Notes: a model not told the origin generated them from the sequence alone. DNA of 64,000 nucleotides from WVXP01 sp964348095 (GCA_964348095.1 CAYGBK010000065.1:1-64000); one strand, 5' to 3'. Shown: positions 35,625 through 44,336, counted from the first letter of the stretch. Program-made: numbers and translations.

Positions 35625-36521
35625 CTAAGAGGTGCCGGCAGGCAATTTCAACTCCGTCCACATGGCGTATCGCATGGCGAGATAGATTCCAGAGAAAATC
35701 AGAAGACCTCCAGAAACTTTTCCCCAGGTAAGGCTCTCCGCCAGAATCAGCCATGCAAAGGCCGTGGACAGAACAGGCTCTCCCAAAACGACCAGCGCGA
35801 CAAGAGGAGCCGACAGGTATTTAAGGGCCCAATTAAAGGACGAATGGCCGATGAGTTGCGGTACGATGGCGAGCATAAGGAACAAGAGGTAGGTCTTGAG
35901 GCTGTATCCAGTGAAGGCAACCTTGAAAACCACAGAAAAGAAAACCAGCAAAATGGCGGACACGCCATAGACAGGGAATATATAGGAGAGCAGGTCGCTT
36001 TCTTTTCGGATTTTCCTCCCAATGAGAAAGTATCCTGCCGCGAACACGGCCCCGGCGAGTGCAAGGATGTCTCCGAGAAAAGAGTCTTTCGAGACGGTGA
36101 GATCGTGGAAACTGATCACAACGGTTCCAGCCATTGAAAGCACAATTCCCCAGGCCAGTGGGGTGGATATCCTCTCCTTTAGAAAGAAGTGAGAGATGAG
36201 AGCACAGAATATTGGACTCGTCGATACGATAACAACGGAACTTGCGACAGAGGTGTATTTGAGTGAGGCAATCCATGTGGCAAAATGGAGGGCCAGAAAG
36301 GCGCCCGAAAAAATGAGATACGGCCACGTGGCCGGGCTCACATCCTGAATTTTCCGCTGGCGGACCGCAAATGGGATAAGGATAAGAGAGGCAAGTCCCA
36401 GACGATAGGTGGCGATCATCAGAGACGGCGCCTCGCAGAGTTTGATGAATATCGCCGCTGTGGAGACGCAGAAGATTCCCACGATGAGACCGGAGAGGAT
36501 TCTTGCTTTCGAGATTTCCAC
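35625..36521 (-). CDS. EamA/DMT-family transporter
   Basis: Inner-membrane permease of the drug/metabolite transporter superfamily, 298 residues, with two EamA repeats and about ten membrane segments. FIKLCEAPSLMIATYRLGLASLILIPF marks the first repeat, and IVPQLIGHSSFNWALKYLSAPLVALVVLGEPV the second. The substrate is unknown; relatives export amino acids or other metabolites. GTG start with a weak ribosome-binding site. A second EamA gene lies upstream on the same strand, separated by the inverted repeat copy B. Confidence 0.88.
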   Translation of the reverse strand: MEISKARILSGLIVGIFCVSTAAIFIKLCEAPSLMIATYRLGLASLILIPFAVRQRKIQDVSPATWPYLIFSGAFLALHFATWIASLKYTSVASSVVIVSTSPIFCALISHFFLKERISTPLAWGIVLSMAGTVVISFHDLTVSKDSFLGDILALAGAVFAAGYFLIGRKIRKESDLLSYIFPVYGVSAILLVFFSVVFKVAFTGYSLKTYLLFLMLAIVPQLIGHSSFNWALKYLSAPLVALVVLGEPVLSTAFAWLILAESLTWGKVSGGLLIFSGIYLAMRYAMWTELKLPAGTS

Positions 36522-36649
36522 GAATCAATCCCTATAGCGGTTGGAGGTCCGTCATTTTGTGGCGCCAAGAAGCCAGTATACCGAAGGCTCTATAGCATAT
36601 CGAGGTCGAAAATTGAACCGTCTATTCCAGTCACGGAACAGTTACGAGG

Positions 36650-36990
36650 ATTTTTCTCAGCAGAAGTACCAGCTTCTCTCGCCCGCTCTCCGCCACGGGA
36701 ATCTGCGGGGTATCGCTCGAGTTCTCAGAAATCTTTTCCTAACGCTGTCAGTTGTCGGTTGTCCGTGGTCAGTTGTTAGCATCAATTGCACGTCATTACA
36801 TTGGAAATAAAATACCCCAAGTCCCTATTTGAATCCCGTGGATGGGTAAATCTTAGTTTTCTTACCACAAACAACGGACGACGAACCACGAACAACAAGT
36901 TTTGGTTCAGAGCTTCCTTTCCCCCTTTCCGGTGAAATACTCTGGAGATGACTTCGATACAAGTGGTCCAGAGCAATTCGGACAGCAGCC
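36650..36990 (-). repeat. Dispersed repeat, copy B (inverted relative to copy A)
   Basis: The core 36742-36919 is the reverse complement of the core at 9708-9884. Flanking similarity continues: the segment CTCGCCCGCTCTC...ATCTGCGGGG...ATCGCTCGAG (about 36678-36722) matches copy A beyond 9885, and GATGACTTCG...CAAGTGGTC (about 36945-36966) matches it below 9708. It fills most of the 578-base gap between the two EamA genes. No transposase or complete gene is present. Confidence 0.85.
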
Positions 36991-37099
36991 CGCCCCCACC
37001 TGTTCGGCCATGGGCGAGAAGAGAGCCAACGGGAGGGTTAGAAATCTTCTTCTTTGAAAACTAGGGAAACCCCTTACAGCGGAAACCCCTCTAGCAAAT

Positions 37100-37987
37100 C
37101 TATGATTCGATCCGGGTGACGAGAAAGAAACCGGCAATAATCGCCCCCCCGCCCAACAATTGAATCGTTGTTAACCGTTCTCCCAGGACGATGTATGCTG
37201 ATATAACAGCCATTAGGGGTTCCCCGCAGCCGAGCATCATGGTGCGTGCGCTGCCGATTTTTTCAATCGCCGCCAGGAAAAGCAAGATTGGAGGAATGGT
37301 CGAGATAAGAATCAGAAGGAGGACATAAAGCACGCCTTCATTGCTATGAGAGCCGTCGAAGAGAGAAAAGGGGCTGTGTAAGAAGGAGAAAAACAATCCA
37401 GCAGCGGTAATAACGTAAAGGCTCACCGTTCCCGGGGGGGTGGTTTTCATAACACTCTGGCCTATAATCGAAAACCATGCACTCATAAAGACGGCAAGAA
37501 GCACAAGGAGGACTCCTTTGGTGTCAAACTGGCCGGTGTGAAAGCCAATGACCAGGGCGGCCCCCGTAAAGGTGACCAGGAGGGCGGTAATCTTTAGGGA
37601 CGTCAGGGGTTCGCCGAAGACGAGTCTCGCGAGCAGGGTCGTTGTTGAGGGCATGAGAGAGAGAACCAAAGCAGCCAGAGATGCGGTGATGAAATTCAGG
37701 GCGTAAAAATAGGAGAGAGACATCATTGCGTATCCGAGGAGCCCCATAGCCAGAACAATAGGGAGATGGCCTGGTTTGCACAGAATCGTTTTTCTCGCAA
37801 ATATCAGATAGTAAATCCAGAGGAAGAGGGCCGAAAGACCGAAGCGATAACTCAAGAGTTCGATCGTTCCAAGACCCTCCCGATAGGCCAGTTTTGCAAA
37901 AACCGTCATCCAGCCGTAGGTCATCGATGATAAAATCCCCTGGGCGATGCCCGTGATCCTTCTCTGTTCACTCATGTCCGCAGACAT
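37100..37987 (-). CDS. EamA/DMT-family transporter (second)
   Basis: A 295-residue inner-membrane permease with two EamA repeats and about ten membrane segments (LLSYRFGLSALFLWIYYLIFA; SLSYFYALNFITASLAALVLSLMPSTTTLL; GSARTMMLGCGEPLMAVISAYIVLGERL). It is clearly diverged from the neighbouring EamA gene, so this is not a recent duplication. The substrate is unknown. AAGGAAG precedes the ATG. Confidence 0.88.
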   Translation of the reverse strand: MSADMSEQRRITGIAQGILSSMTYGWMTVFAKLAYREGLGTIELLSYRFGLSALFLWIYYLIFARKTILCKPGHLPIVLAMGLLGYAMMSLSYFYALNFITASLAALVLSLMPSTTTLLARLVFGEPLTSLKITALLVTFTGAALVIGFHTGQFDTKGVLLVLLAVFMSAWFSIIGQSVMKTTPPGTVSLYVITAAGLFFSFLHSPFSLFDGSHSNEGVLYVLLLILISTIPPILLFLAAIEKIGSARTMMLGCGEPLMAVISAYIVLGERLTTIQLLGGGAIIAGFFLVTRIES

Positions 37988-38017
37988 TAAATGGCTTCCT
38001 TGTTGAGATGGCTCTGC

Positions 38018-38164
38018 TCATCTCGTGTCGATGGGCTCCACGGTCGTGAAAATCGCTTCCTCTCTGCAATGCAGCGTGAGTGCCTCGACGGATCCCCTGT
38101 CAGGGTGCCCGATTTCTTCGACCCTATCTCTTCGGACCCGGTCCCGTGTGATCCTCGGGATCAT
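38018..38164 (-). CDS. Possible small protein with a strong ribosome-binding site
   Basis: A 48-residue frame starting MIPRITRDRVRRDRVEEIGH, preceded by AGGAGGTG four bases before the ATG. It is rich in Arg and Glu with no known motif. Just upstream on the same strand (about 38212-38300) an open frame ends in GKCPHCEFIPLENQHG, a CxxC pattern that looks like coding sequence but has no good start. Both lie in the 323-base gap between the EamA gene and the NTF2-like gene and may be remnants of a small zinc protein. Confidence 0.35.
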   Translation of the reverse strand: MIPRITRDRVRRDRVEEIGHPDRGSVEALTLHCREEAIFTTVEPIDTR

Positions 38165-38310
38165 CGCACCACCTCCTGTCCAGCCTCAGTGGGGACATAA
38201 CGACCACGAGGCGTTACCCGTGCTGGTTTTCCAAAGGAATGAACTCACAATGGGGGCATTTTCCCGACAGGGGGGAGGGGGGCAATCCCGCGCCACGGCC
38301 GAGGGACTCT

Positions 38311-38811
38311 CTATTTTTCTAAAACCTCGACCACTTCAAACTCGGTGAAAAGCCATTCGCCGTCGAATTTTCTCAAGACAGAAACAAGTTCTTGGATCTC
38401 ATTAACGGCTTCCCCTGACGCAGAAGTGCCACTTAGTCTGGCTGTCAAAATAACCTTCGCAACGTCCTCTTGCGTAAACTCTATATTGAGGTCATAGAAT
38501 CGCAAGGATAATTCTGAGAATTGCAGGCGAGCCTGTGCCGCGTAACTGGATATTTCTTCGGGTGCATAGGTTCCCGAAAGTAACGCCACCTCGGCTTTCA
38601 GTCGACATTCTTCGGCAAACAAGGTACCGATGTGGCGTGTCTTTTTGGCAATGGTGAAGGCGCTTTCTGCCGATTCCTTGGATACCCACTGGGCGAGTAA
38701 ATCGAACCGTTTCTTTATTCGCTTCTCTTCACTTTCCGAAAAGTGGGATATGGCCCAAATCCCGACAATTACCGCCAACACGGCAGCGACAATGAGTTTC
38801 GTTTTCACCAT
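38311..38811 (-). CDS. Membrane-anchored protein of unknown function (NTF2-like?)
   Basis: A 166-residue protein with one N-terminal membrane segment (LIVAAVLAVIVGIWAISHF) and a soluble domain outside or inside the membrane. The pattern of a helix followed by IEFTQEDVAKVILTARLSG and LRKFDGEWLFTEFEVVEVLEK resembles an NTF2/SnoaL-type cone fold, an impression only. It overlaps the end of lepB by 7 bases and has AGGAG before its ATG, so it is coupled to the signal peptidase gene. Confidence 0.65.
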   Translation of the reverse strand: MVKTKLIVAAVLAVIVGIWAISHFSESEEKRIKKRFDLLAQWVSKESAESAFTIAKKTRHIGTLFAEECRLKAEVALLSGTYAPEEISSYAAQARLQFSELSLRFYDLNIEFTQEDVAKVILTARLSGTSASGEAVNEIQELVSVLRKFDGEWLFTEFEVVEVLEK

Positions 38812-39305
38812 AATGGAACTCCTACGATGCGTTTGATCGGGGTCTGTCCGAAGACATGATTCGCCAGTGGCGTATTCCTATTATCGCCGACCACATAGAC
38901 ATGGTTCTTCTTGACGCGCCGAGGAGAGAGCGTCCATCTGTAGGGGTAACGGACATACGGTTCGTCGATTTCCCGTCCGTCTACAAAGAGTTTTCCATCC
39001 CGGAACTCAATCGTTTCCCCCTGCAGCGCGACCACCCGTTTCAGCAGCATGACCCTGTCTCCGGCAAAGCGAACCGCCACCACATCAAACCTCTCCGGCT
39101 CAGAAAGGACATACTGCAATGTCCAACAGAAATTGATGCGTCCGTCGCGGTAGGTCGGGTCCATGCTCGATCCCGTAATACGGATAGGAATGAGAATGAA
39201 CTTGAAGAGTAGATACGCAAAGAGCGAAACCGATACAATCCGTACCAGGAATTTTGTCGTCAGCGACGGAAAAAAGAATTGGCGAATTCTTTGACGTGAA
39301 GCCAC
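38805..39305 (-). CDS. lepB: Signal peptidase I
   Basis: Membrane serine protease that removes signal peptides of exported proteins. The 166-residue protein is a short form. It has one membrane anchor (residues about 19-41), the catalytic Ser47 in GSSMDPTYRDG, the general base Lys89 in LLKRVVALQGETIE, and the conserved VYVVGDNRNTP near 140. It could be a specialised paralogue, as the main LepB is usually longer. GTG start with no strong ribosome-binding site. Confidence 0.9.
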   Translation of the reverse strand: MASRQRIRQFFFPSLTTKFLVRIVSVSLFAYLLFKFILIPIRITGSSMDPTYRDGRINFCWTLQYVLSEPERFDVVAVRFAGDRVMLLKRVVALQGETIEFRDGKLFVDGREIDEPYVRYPYRWTLSPRRVKKNHVYVVGDNRNTPLANHVFGQTPIKRIVGVPLW

Positions 39306-39759
39306 GACAGTTGTCGACCCTGATTATCCTGTATGAGTTTCGAAAGAGAGTCAGGTCCCGCTGATCAAAAGGGCCCAAAGCTCCTTTTGCAGCGTCTCCG
39401 AAGCCACCTGGGTCAGTCTTGCCGAGGTTGTTAAGCAGGGTGAAGCTTTCTGAGACGATATGGGTCTGGACAAATATCAGAACGCCCGGTAGGAGCCGCG
39501 GGCCGACAGTGACCCAAAGGTTACACTATTATTCCTCCCTTTGTAAACTTTGAGGTCACACCACGGGCGTCTCGCCATAAATGGCAGGCCGGTGGGCACG
39601 AAACCGTCCAGCCGTCGATGCTTCCCGTGGTCTCAAAGGCAAGAAGACCCGCGCTGTTTTGTTTTATTCCACCCAAAAATGGTGATAATATGCCCTAACA
39701 AAGAATTGGGAGCCCCCAGATTTCTCCGTCAGAATCCCATCGAAGAAAGGAAGGATATC
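39306..39759. other. Intergenic region between lepB and the AhpD-like gene
   Basis: This 454-base divergent region must hold the promoter of lepB (- strand) and that of the AhpD-like gene (+ strand), but I see no clear consensus for either. I considered a structured RNA around 39400-39440 and rejected it. No gene is supported here. Confidence 0.4.
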
Positions 39760-40068
39760 ATGGAGGATGTTCACGAGGTTTTCACCGTCTTCAAAAGAGA
39801 TTTCCCTCAAGTCTATGCGAAACACCAGGCACTTGGCAAAGAAATCCATGAAAGCTCCGGACCATTGCCAGAGAAGAGCCGCTGGTTGATCAAGACGGCC
39901 ATTTCAGGAACGATGAGTAGCCCGAGAGCTCTCGAGACCCATATTCAGAAGGCACGAGCGGCTGGGGCAACCGATGAGGAGATAAAGCATGCCCTTCTCT
40001 TGTTGATTCCAACCGCCGGGTTTCCGGTTTTCATGAACGCCTATTCCGTATTCAAAGACATGGGCTGA
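39760..40068 (+). CDS. Carboxymuconolactone decarboxylase/AhpD-like protein
   Basis: A 102-residue all-helical protein of the CMD family. The frame extends back to 39550, but AAGGAAGG before the ATG at 39760 and family length place the start there. Recognisable parts are KSRWLIKTAISGTM and HIQKARAAGATDEEIKHALLLLIPTAGFP. The CxxC redox pair of true AhpD is absent (no Cys at all), so it is probably not a peroxidase partner. The function is unknown. Confidence 0.8.
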   Translation: MEDVHEVFTVFKRDFPQVYAKHQALGKEIHESSGPLPEKSRWLIKTAISGTMSSPRALETHIQKARAAGATDEEIKHALLLLIPTAGFPVFMNAYSVFKDMG

Positions 40069-40155
40069 TTGTGAAGATTTCTCTCAGCAGAACGGGATGA
40101 AACGCTTCGTCTTCTACGGCAGACACGAGATCCAGACCAAATCTCACCGATCGAT

Positions 40156-40183
40156 GGAACATTTCGTCCCCAGGGATGTCTAA
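40156..40183 (+). promoter_or_regulatory. RpoE-type (ECF) promoter of the sigma gene
   Basis: GGAACAT at 40156-40162, a 15-base spacer and GTCTAA at 40178-40183. It matches the promoter before the VIT-vWA gene in both boxes and in spacing, and resembles the E. coli sigma-E consensus. Transcription would start about 5-7 bases later, at or next to the ATG at 40188, and no Shine-Dalgarno sequence precedes that ATG. This suggests autoregulation and a leaderless mRNA. Confidence 0.65.
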
Positions 40184-40187
40184 ATAG

Positions 40188-40796
40188 ATGAACGGGAAGG
40201 GAGAAAACTCACCGGGACCATCCAAGGACGATGCGGTAAACGTTCGAAATTTTCTGGAAGGAGACAGGGCCGCATTCGACAGGATAGTTCTTCGGTACAA
40301 GGATAAAATGGTTAATTTGTGCCACTGGTTCCTCGATGATTATCAAGAGGCGAACGATGCCGCCCAAGAGACCTTTGTAAAGGTCTATCGATCGCTGAGG
40401 AAATTCAGATTCGAATCCGCATTCTCGACCTGGCTCTATCGGATTGCGGTCAATACCTGTAAGAATCGATTGAAATCCTCTGAGTACCGGCAGAAGAAGA
40501 GGATGGTCAGCCTCAGTAACCCTGGTGGGGTACAGGCAAGCGCTGTTTCCACTGAAATTAGGGATGAATCTCGATCCCCAGCGGTTGAGCTTGAAAGAAA
40601 AGAGAGATTGACCCTTATCAAGAAGGCAATAAACTCGCTCCCTGAAGATCAGAAGACAGTGGTTGCCTTACGCGACATAGAAGGGCTATCCTATGATGAG
40701 GTCGCAACGATAACCGGTCTTAACCTTGGCACGGTAAAGTCGAAACTCGCCAGAGCGAGGGTGAACCTGAGAGAGAAGCTGAAGGACGTGATATAG
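40188..40796 (+). CDS. RNA polymerase ECF sigma factor (RpoE-like)
   Basis: Extracytoplasmic-function sigma factor of 202 residues. Region 2 has YQEANDAAQETFVKVYRSLRKFRFESAFSTWLYRIAVNTC near 50-90. Region 4 has ALRDIEGLSYDEVATITGLNLGTVKSKLARARVNLREKL near 160-198. A linker of about 45 residues separates them. The anti-sigma gene starts at the base after its stop. An RpoE-type promoter matching the one before the VIT-vWA gene lies directly upstream, so it probably drives its own operon and that gene. Confidence 0.93.
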   Translation: MNGKGENSPGPSKDDAVNVRNFLEGDRAAFDRIVLRYKDKMVNLCHWFLDDYQEANDAAQETFVKVYRSLRKFRFESAFSTWLYRIAVNTCKNRLKSSEYRQKKRMVSLSNPGGVQASAVSTEIRDESRSPAVELERKERLTLIKKAINSLPEDQKTVVALRDIEGLSYDEVATITGLNLGTVKSKLARARVNLREKLKDVI

Positions 40797-41822
40797 ATGG
40801 AATGCGCCAAGATTAAAGAGCTCCTATCAGAATATATCGATGACGTTCTCGATGAAAAGGAAAAGACACTCGTCGACAATCATCTGTCACGGTGTGATGA
40901 CTGTAAGGCGGAGCTGGTTTCATTGAAAGCGGTGGTCGGTGAATTGGGGTCCTTGGAATCGGTCAGAGCGCCAGAGGATTTTTTGGATAGACTTCACGAA
41001 CGACTTGAGCCGACGTTTACCTTTGGTAAGCTGATGCGAGTGTTGTTTGTCCCGATTCGTATAAAGGTCCCATTGGAATTTGCAACAGTGGCAGCACTTG
41101 CGATCCTGATTTTTTACGTATCGAACCTTCAACAGCCGGAGAAGCGAGTCGCCACGGCTCCTGAGCGATCGGCACCGACCACGGCAGCACAAAAAGGTCG
41201 GGGTGAAACGCTTGACGCCATCGTCGAGGAAAAACAGGATAAGCCCAAGGCTGCCGTCAGGAAGGTCGGAGCAGAACAACCACAGAGACAGAGAAAGACG
41301 GTTGAGTTGGTTCTGCTCTTAGGAGAAGAAGTCGCCGGAAGGGCGTATACCCGCGATTTGCCGATGGAGACAGCCCGGGTACCTGAGGAAGGGCTGATGA
41401 TGAGTGAAGAGAAAGTCCCCTCCGCCACGCCTCGCCCAAAGCCTAGCTCAGCCGCACCGGCTGAGCCGAGTGCAGCTCCAGAGAGAGAAGTGATGAAGAA
41501 GGAAAAGCGAGCCGCCGCGGACGCCCAACACGGAGAAAGGGCACAACTCGAGCGTGAAGCCGACTCGTTCCTTTCGAATTTCGATGATTTGCTGTCCAGG
41601 ATCCAAAGACTGATCGATCGGACAGGGGGAAAAGTCATCGACATAGAATACCGTGACCAGACCGATCTGCCAGAATCGATCAACGCAGAGATACCCGCCG
41701 ACCAGTACCCGTCGTTTCTTAAAGAACTTGAACAACTGGCTGCCGTCCAGGCCCCACCCCACCCCATCGCTGAGGAAGGAAAAGAGCCTATTCAAATTCG
41801 AATCAGATTCATCGTTCCATAG
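40797..41822 (+). CDS. Membrane anti-sigma factor with zinc-binding N-terminus
   Basis: A 341-residue anti-sigma factor that would hold the preceding sigma at the membrane. The ZAS/zf-HC2 motif is His29, Cys33 and Cys36, with Cys3 as fourth ligand. One membrane segment lies at about 91-109. The outer part is a Pro/Ala-rich linker (about 110-230) followed by a soluble domain, with RIQRLIDRTGGKVIDIEYRDQ and SFLKELEQLAA, which looks like the sensory domain. GRAYTR at 181-186 also occurs in the VIT-vWA protein downstream. Its ATG directly follows the sigma stop. Confidence 0.88.
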   Translation: MECAKIKELLSEYIDDVLDEKEKTLVDNHLSRCDDCKAELVSLKAVVGELGSLESVRAPEDFLDRLHERLEPTFTFGKLMRVLFVPIRIKVPLEFATVAALAILIFYVSNLQQPEKRVATAPERSAPTTAAQKGRGETLDAIVEEKQDKPKAAVRKVGAEQPQRQRKTVELVLLLGEEVAGRAYTRDLPMETARVPEEGLMMSEEKVPSATPRPKPSSAAPAEPSAAPEREVMKKEKRAAADAQHGERAQLEREADSFLSNFDDLLSRIQRLIDRTGGKVIDIEYRDQTDLPESINAEIPADQYPSFLKELEQLAAVQAPPHPIAEEGKEPIQIRIRFIVP

Positions 41823-41896
41823 TGAAGGGTTCAGAGAACCCGCCGGTAATTCACGCCCACTCGTGAAGTCCCCACGTCAGCCCCATCAATTTTTTG

Positions 41897-41924
41897 GGAA
41901 CTTTTTTACCTCCTGATTGTCTAA
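41897..41924 (+). promoter_or_regulatory. RpoE-type (ECF) promoter of the VIT-vWA gene
   Basis: GGAACTT at 41897-41903, a 15-base spacer and GTCTAA at 41919-41924. Transcription would start near 41930, leaving a leader of about 36 bases that contains the AAGGAGG ribosome-binding site. It matches the promoter at 40156-40183, the basis for calling this gene a member of the sigma factor's regulon. Confidence 0.75.
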
Positions 41925-41966
41925 TGGCAGCGAAGGACACAGAAACCACTCAAGGAGGTAGAGAAG

Positions 41967-44336
41967 ATGAAGCAAAAAACATGGATCTTCACCGTATTAG
42001 TCCTGGCTGTGTTCGTATTGCTGAACGGAATGTCCTACGGCCAACCGGAAGCGAGTGCGGATAGAACGCTCTCACCATATTTTTTTGTGAAGAGTGACGA
42101 TTCCGAGATCGACAGGCTTCCCCTGAAATCGACATCGGTCCAGGTGAATATCTCGGGGGTCATTGCCGATGTCGTTGTGACGCAGGTCTACGAGAATGAG
42201 GGAAAGAGACCCCTTGAAGCGATTTATGTTTTTCCAGCGTCCACAAGAGCCGCCGTGTATGGGATGAAGATGACCATCGGAGAGCGGACTATAATTGCCA
42301 AGATTCGCGAGCGTGACGCGGCACGGCTCGAGTATGAACAAGCAAAACGGGCGGGTAAAAGTGCGACCCTTCTCGAGCAGCACAGACCCAACGTTTTTCA
42401 GATGAATGTGGCAAATATCCTCCCATCAGACGTCATTGCGGTAGAGCTCAAGTATACCGAGTTACTCGTTCCGACCGACGCGCTCTACGAGTTCGTTTAT
42501 CCAACCGTTGTCGGGCCGCGTTATGCACACCAGAAAGTCGAAGAGGCCTCCCCATGGGATAAGTGGGTGGAAAACCCCTATCTCCATCAGGGGGAAGCTC
42601 CAACCTACACCTTTGACATTAACGTCAACCTCGCTGCGGGTCTTCCAATCCAACACGCAACCTCGACGTCCCACAAGGTCGACATAGACTACGAAGGATC
42701 AGCCTTCGCCTCAATAGGGCTCGACCCGGCAGAGAAATATGGAGGCAATCGCGATTTCATTTTGAAATACCAGCTAGCTGGCGGCAAGATCCAGACAGGG
42801 CTGCTTCTGTTTGAAGGCGCCGAAGAAAATTTCTTCTTGCTCATGACGCAGCCTCCAAAGCGGGTGAGGGAGATGGAGATTCCGTCCAGAGAGTACATTT
42901 TTATTGTCGACGTCTCCGGTTCCATGCACGGATTTCCCCTCAACATCTCCAAGAAGCTCCTCAAGGATTTGATCGGGCGTCTCCGCCCAACCGACCGGTT
43001 CAATGTACTCCTATTTGCCGGCAGTTCATCCGTTATGTCAACACAGTCCCTGCCTGCCACGCCGCAAAACATCCGCAATGCCATAAATGTGATTGACCGT
43101 CAGCGCGGGGGCGGCGGCACACAACTCTTACCTGCACTCAAAAGGGCTCTCGCCCTGCCAAAAAACGAGGGATATTCGCGCACGGTTGTTATTGCCACTG
43201 ACGGGTACGTTCGTGTTGAGGAAGAGGCTTTTGATTTGATTCGGAATAACCTTGGGGATGCCAATATGTTTGCATTCGGGATTGGATCGAGCGTCAATCG
43301 CCATATCATCGAAGGCATGGCAAAGGTTGGAATGGGCGAACCTTTCGTCATCACCAAGCCCGAGGAGGCGCCGCAGCAGGCTGAGAAGTTCAGAAAACTC
43401 ATTCAGTCTCCCGTGCTGACCGGCATTCAGGTCGACTATGGGAAGTTCGAGGTCTACGATGTGGAGCCGCCCAGCATTCCTGACGTGTTGGCTGAACGTC
43501 CCGTTATTGTCTTCGGCAAATGGCGTGGCAGACCGGTGGGCACGATTCAGCTCAGAGGAATCACTGGGGCCCGGCCCCTTGTCCACAAGGTTGACGTGAC
43601 AAAGGGTGAACCCTCGAAGGCCAATTCGGCACTCCGCTATCTGTGGGCCCGTCACCGGATTGCGATACTCGCCGACTACAACCGATTGAAGCCCCAGGAT
43701 GAACGAATCAAGGAGGTCACCAATCTTGGTCTCACCTACAACTTGTTGACAGCCTACACATCGTTCGTCGCCGTCGATTCTCAGATTCGTCTCCACGATG
43801 GCAAACCGGTCACCGTGAAACAGCCCCTTCCCCTGCCACAGGGGGTTTCCGATTACGCCGTGGGAAATAGAGCTGCTGCTCAAAAAGCGCACACGGCGGT
43901 CGTTCCCTCCTCCCCGAAAATGGTCCTAAAGAGCGGACTCGAGGGGGAAGGTCGGGCTTACACACGGGAGCCCATCGCGTCTGAAGACGCGGTCTCGAGG
44001 CCGAGGCCAGAGGAAATTCAGATTCAACTCGCACGAATTGCTGTGACCGACCGCCTGTCCAGGGATGGGGTTGAAAAGGTCCTGCGGAAGCATATTGCTT
44101 CGATTGACAAGTGCTACCGATCGAAAGTACAGGGGCAGTCGAGATTGACTGGTGAGGTTGTCTTCAGGCTGGTGATCGATCGACACGGTCGGGTCGTAAA
44201 AGTGAAGATGGATGAGAGTCAAAAGAAAGACAATATCCTCGAACAATGTGTTGCTCGAAAGCTCACGAAAATCCAGTTCCCAGTCCCACAGAATGAGAAA
44301 GAAACGGTCCTTAAAATCACCCTGGTCTTGACGTGA
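41967..44336 (+). CDS. VIT and von Willebrand A domain protein with AgmX/PglI C-terminal domain
   Basis: A large exported protein of 789 residues. Residues 1-25 are a signal peptide (IFTVLVLAVFVLLNGMSYG). A VIT domain follows (VFPASTRAAVYGMKMTIGER, about 85-105). The vWA domain begins at REYIFIVDVSGSMHG; its metal site is Asp315, Ser317 and Ser319. After a linker with GRAYTR (662-667), the C-terminal 90 residues form an AgmX/PglI-type domain (GEVVFRLVIDRHGRVVKVKM). It has its own RpoE-type promoter and a terminator. It probably acts in the periplasm or on the outer surface in an envelope-stress response, in a role not yet known. Confidence 0.9.
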   Translation: MKQKTWIFTVLVLAVFVLLNGMSYGQPEASADRTLSPYFFVKSDDSEIDRLPLKSTSVQVNISGVIADVVVTQVYENEGKRPLEAIYVFPASTRAAVYGMKMTIGERTIIAKIRERDAARLEYEQAKRAGKSATLLEQHRPNVFQMNVANILPSDVIAVELKYTELLVPTDALYEFVYPTVVGPRYAHQKVEEASPWDKWVENPYLHQGEAPTYTFDINVNLAAGLPIQHATSTSHKVDIDYEGSAFASIGLDPAEKYGGNRDFILKYQLAGGKIQTGLLLFEGAEENFFLLMTQPPKRVREMEIPSREYIFIVDVSGSMHGFPLNISKKLLKDLIGRLRPTDRFNVLLFAGSSSVMSTQSLPATPQNIRNAINVIDRQRGGGGTQLLPALKRALALPKNEGYSRTVVIATDGYVRVEEEAFDLIRNNLGDANMFAFGIGSSVNRHIIEGMAKVGMGEPFVITKPEEAPQQAEKFRKLIQSPVLTGIQVDYGKFEVYDVEPPSIPDVLAERPVIVFGKWRGRPVGTIQLRGITGARPLVHKVDVTKGEPSKANSALRYLWARHRIAILADYNRLKPQDERIKEVTNLGLTYNLLTAYTSFVAVDSQIRLHDGKPVTVKQPLPLPQGVSDYAVGNRAAAQKAHTAVVPSSPKMVLKSGLEGEGRAYTREPIASEDAVSRPRPEEIQIQLARIAVTDRLSRDGVEKVLRKHIASIDKCYRSKVQGQSRLTGEVVFRLVIDRHGRVVKVKMDESQKKDNILEQCVARKLTKIQFPVPQNEKETVLKITLVLT

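Noticed and set aside
35625..37987. The two EamA genes as a tandem duplication around repeat B
   Set aside because: The two proteins are too different for a recent duplication; both simply belong to a large family.
39395..39445. SRP RNA-like segment (GGGTCAG ... AAGCAG)
   Set aside because: The GGAA tetraloop and the symmetric-loop bases of the SRP domain are missing and the flanking arms do not pair well.
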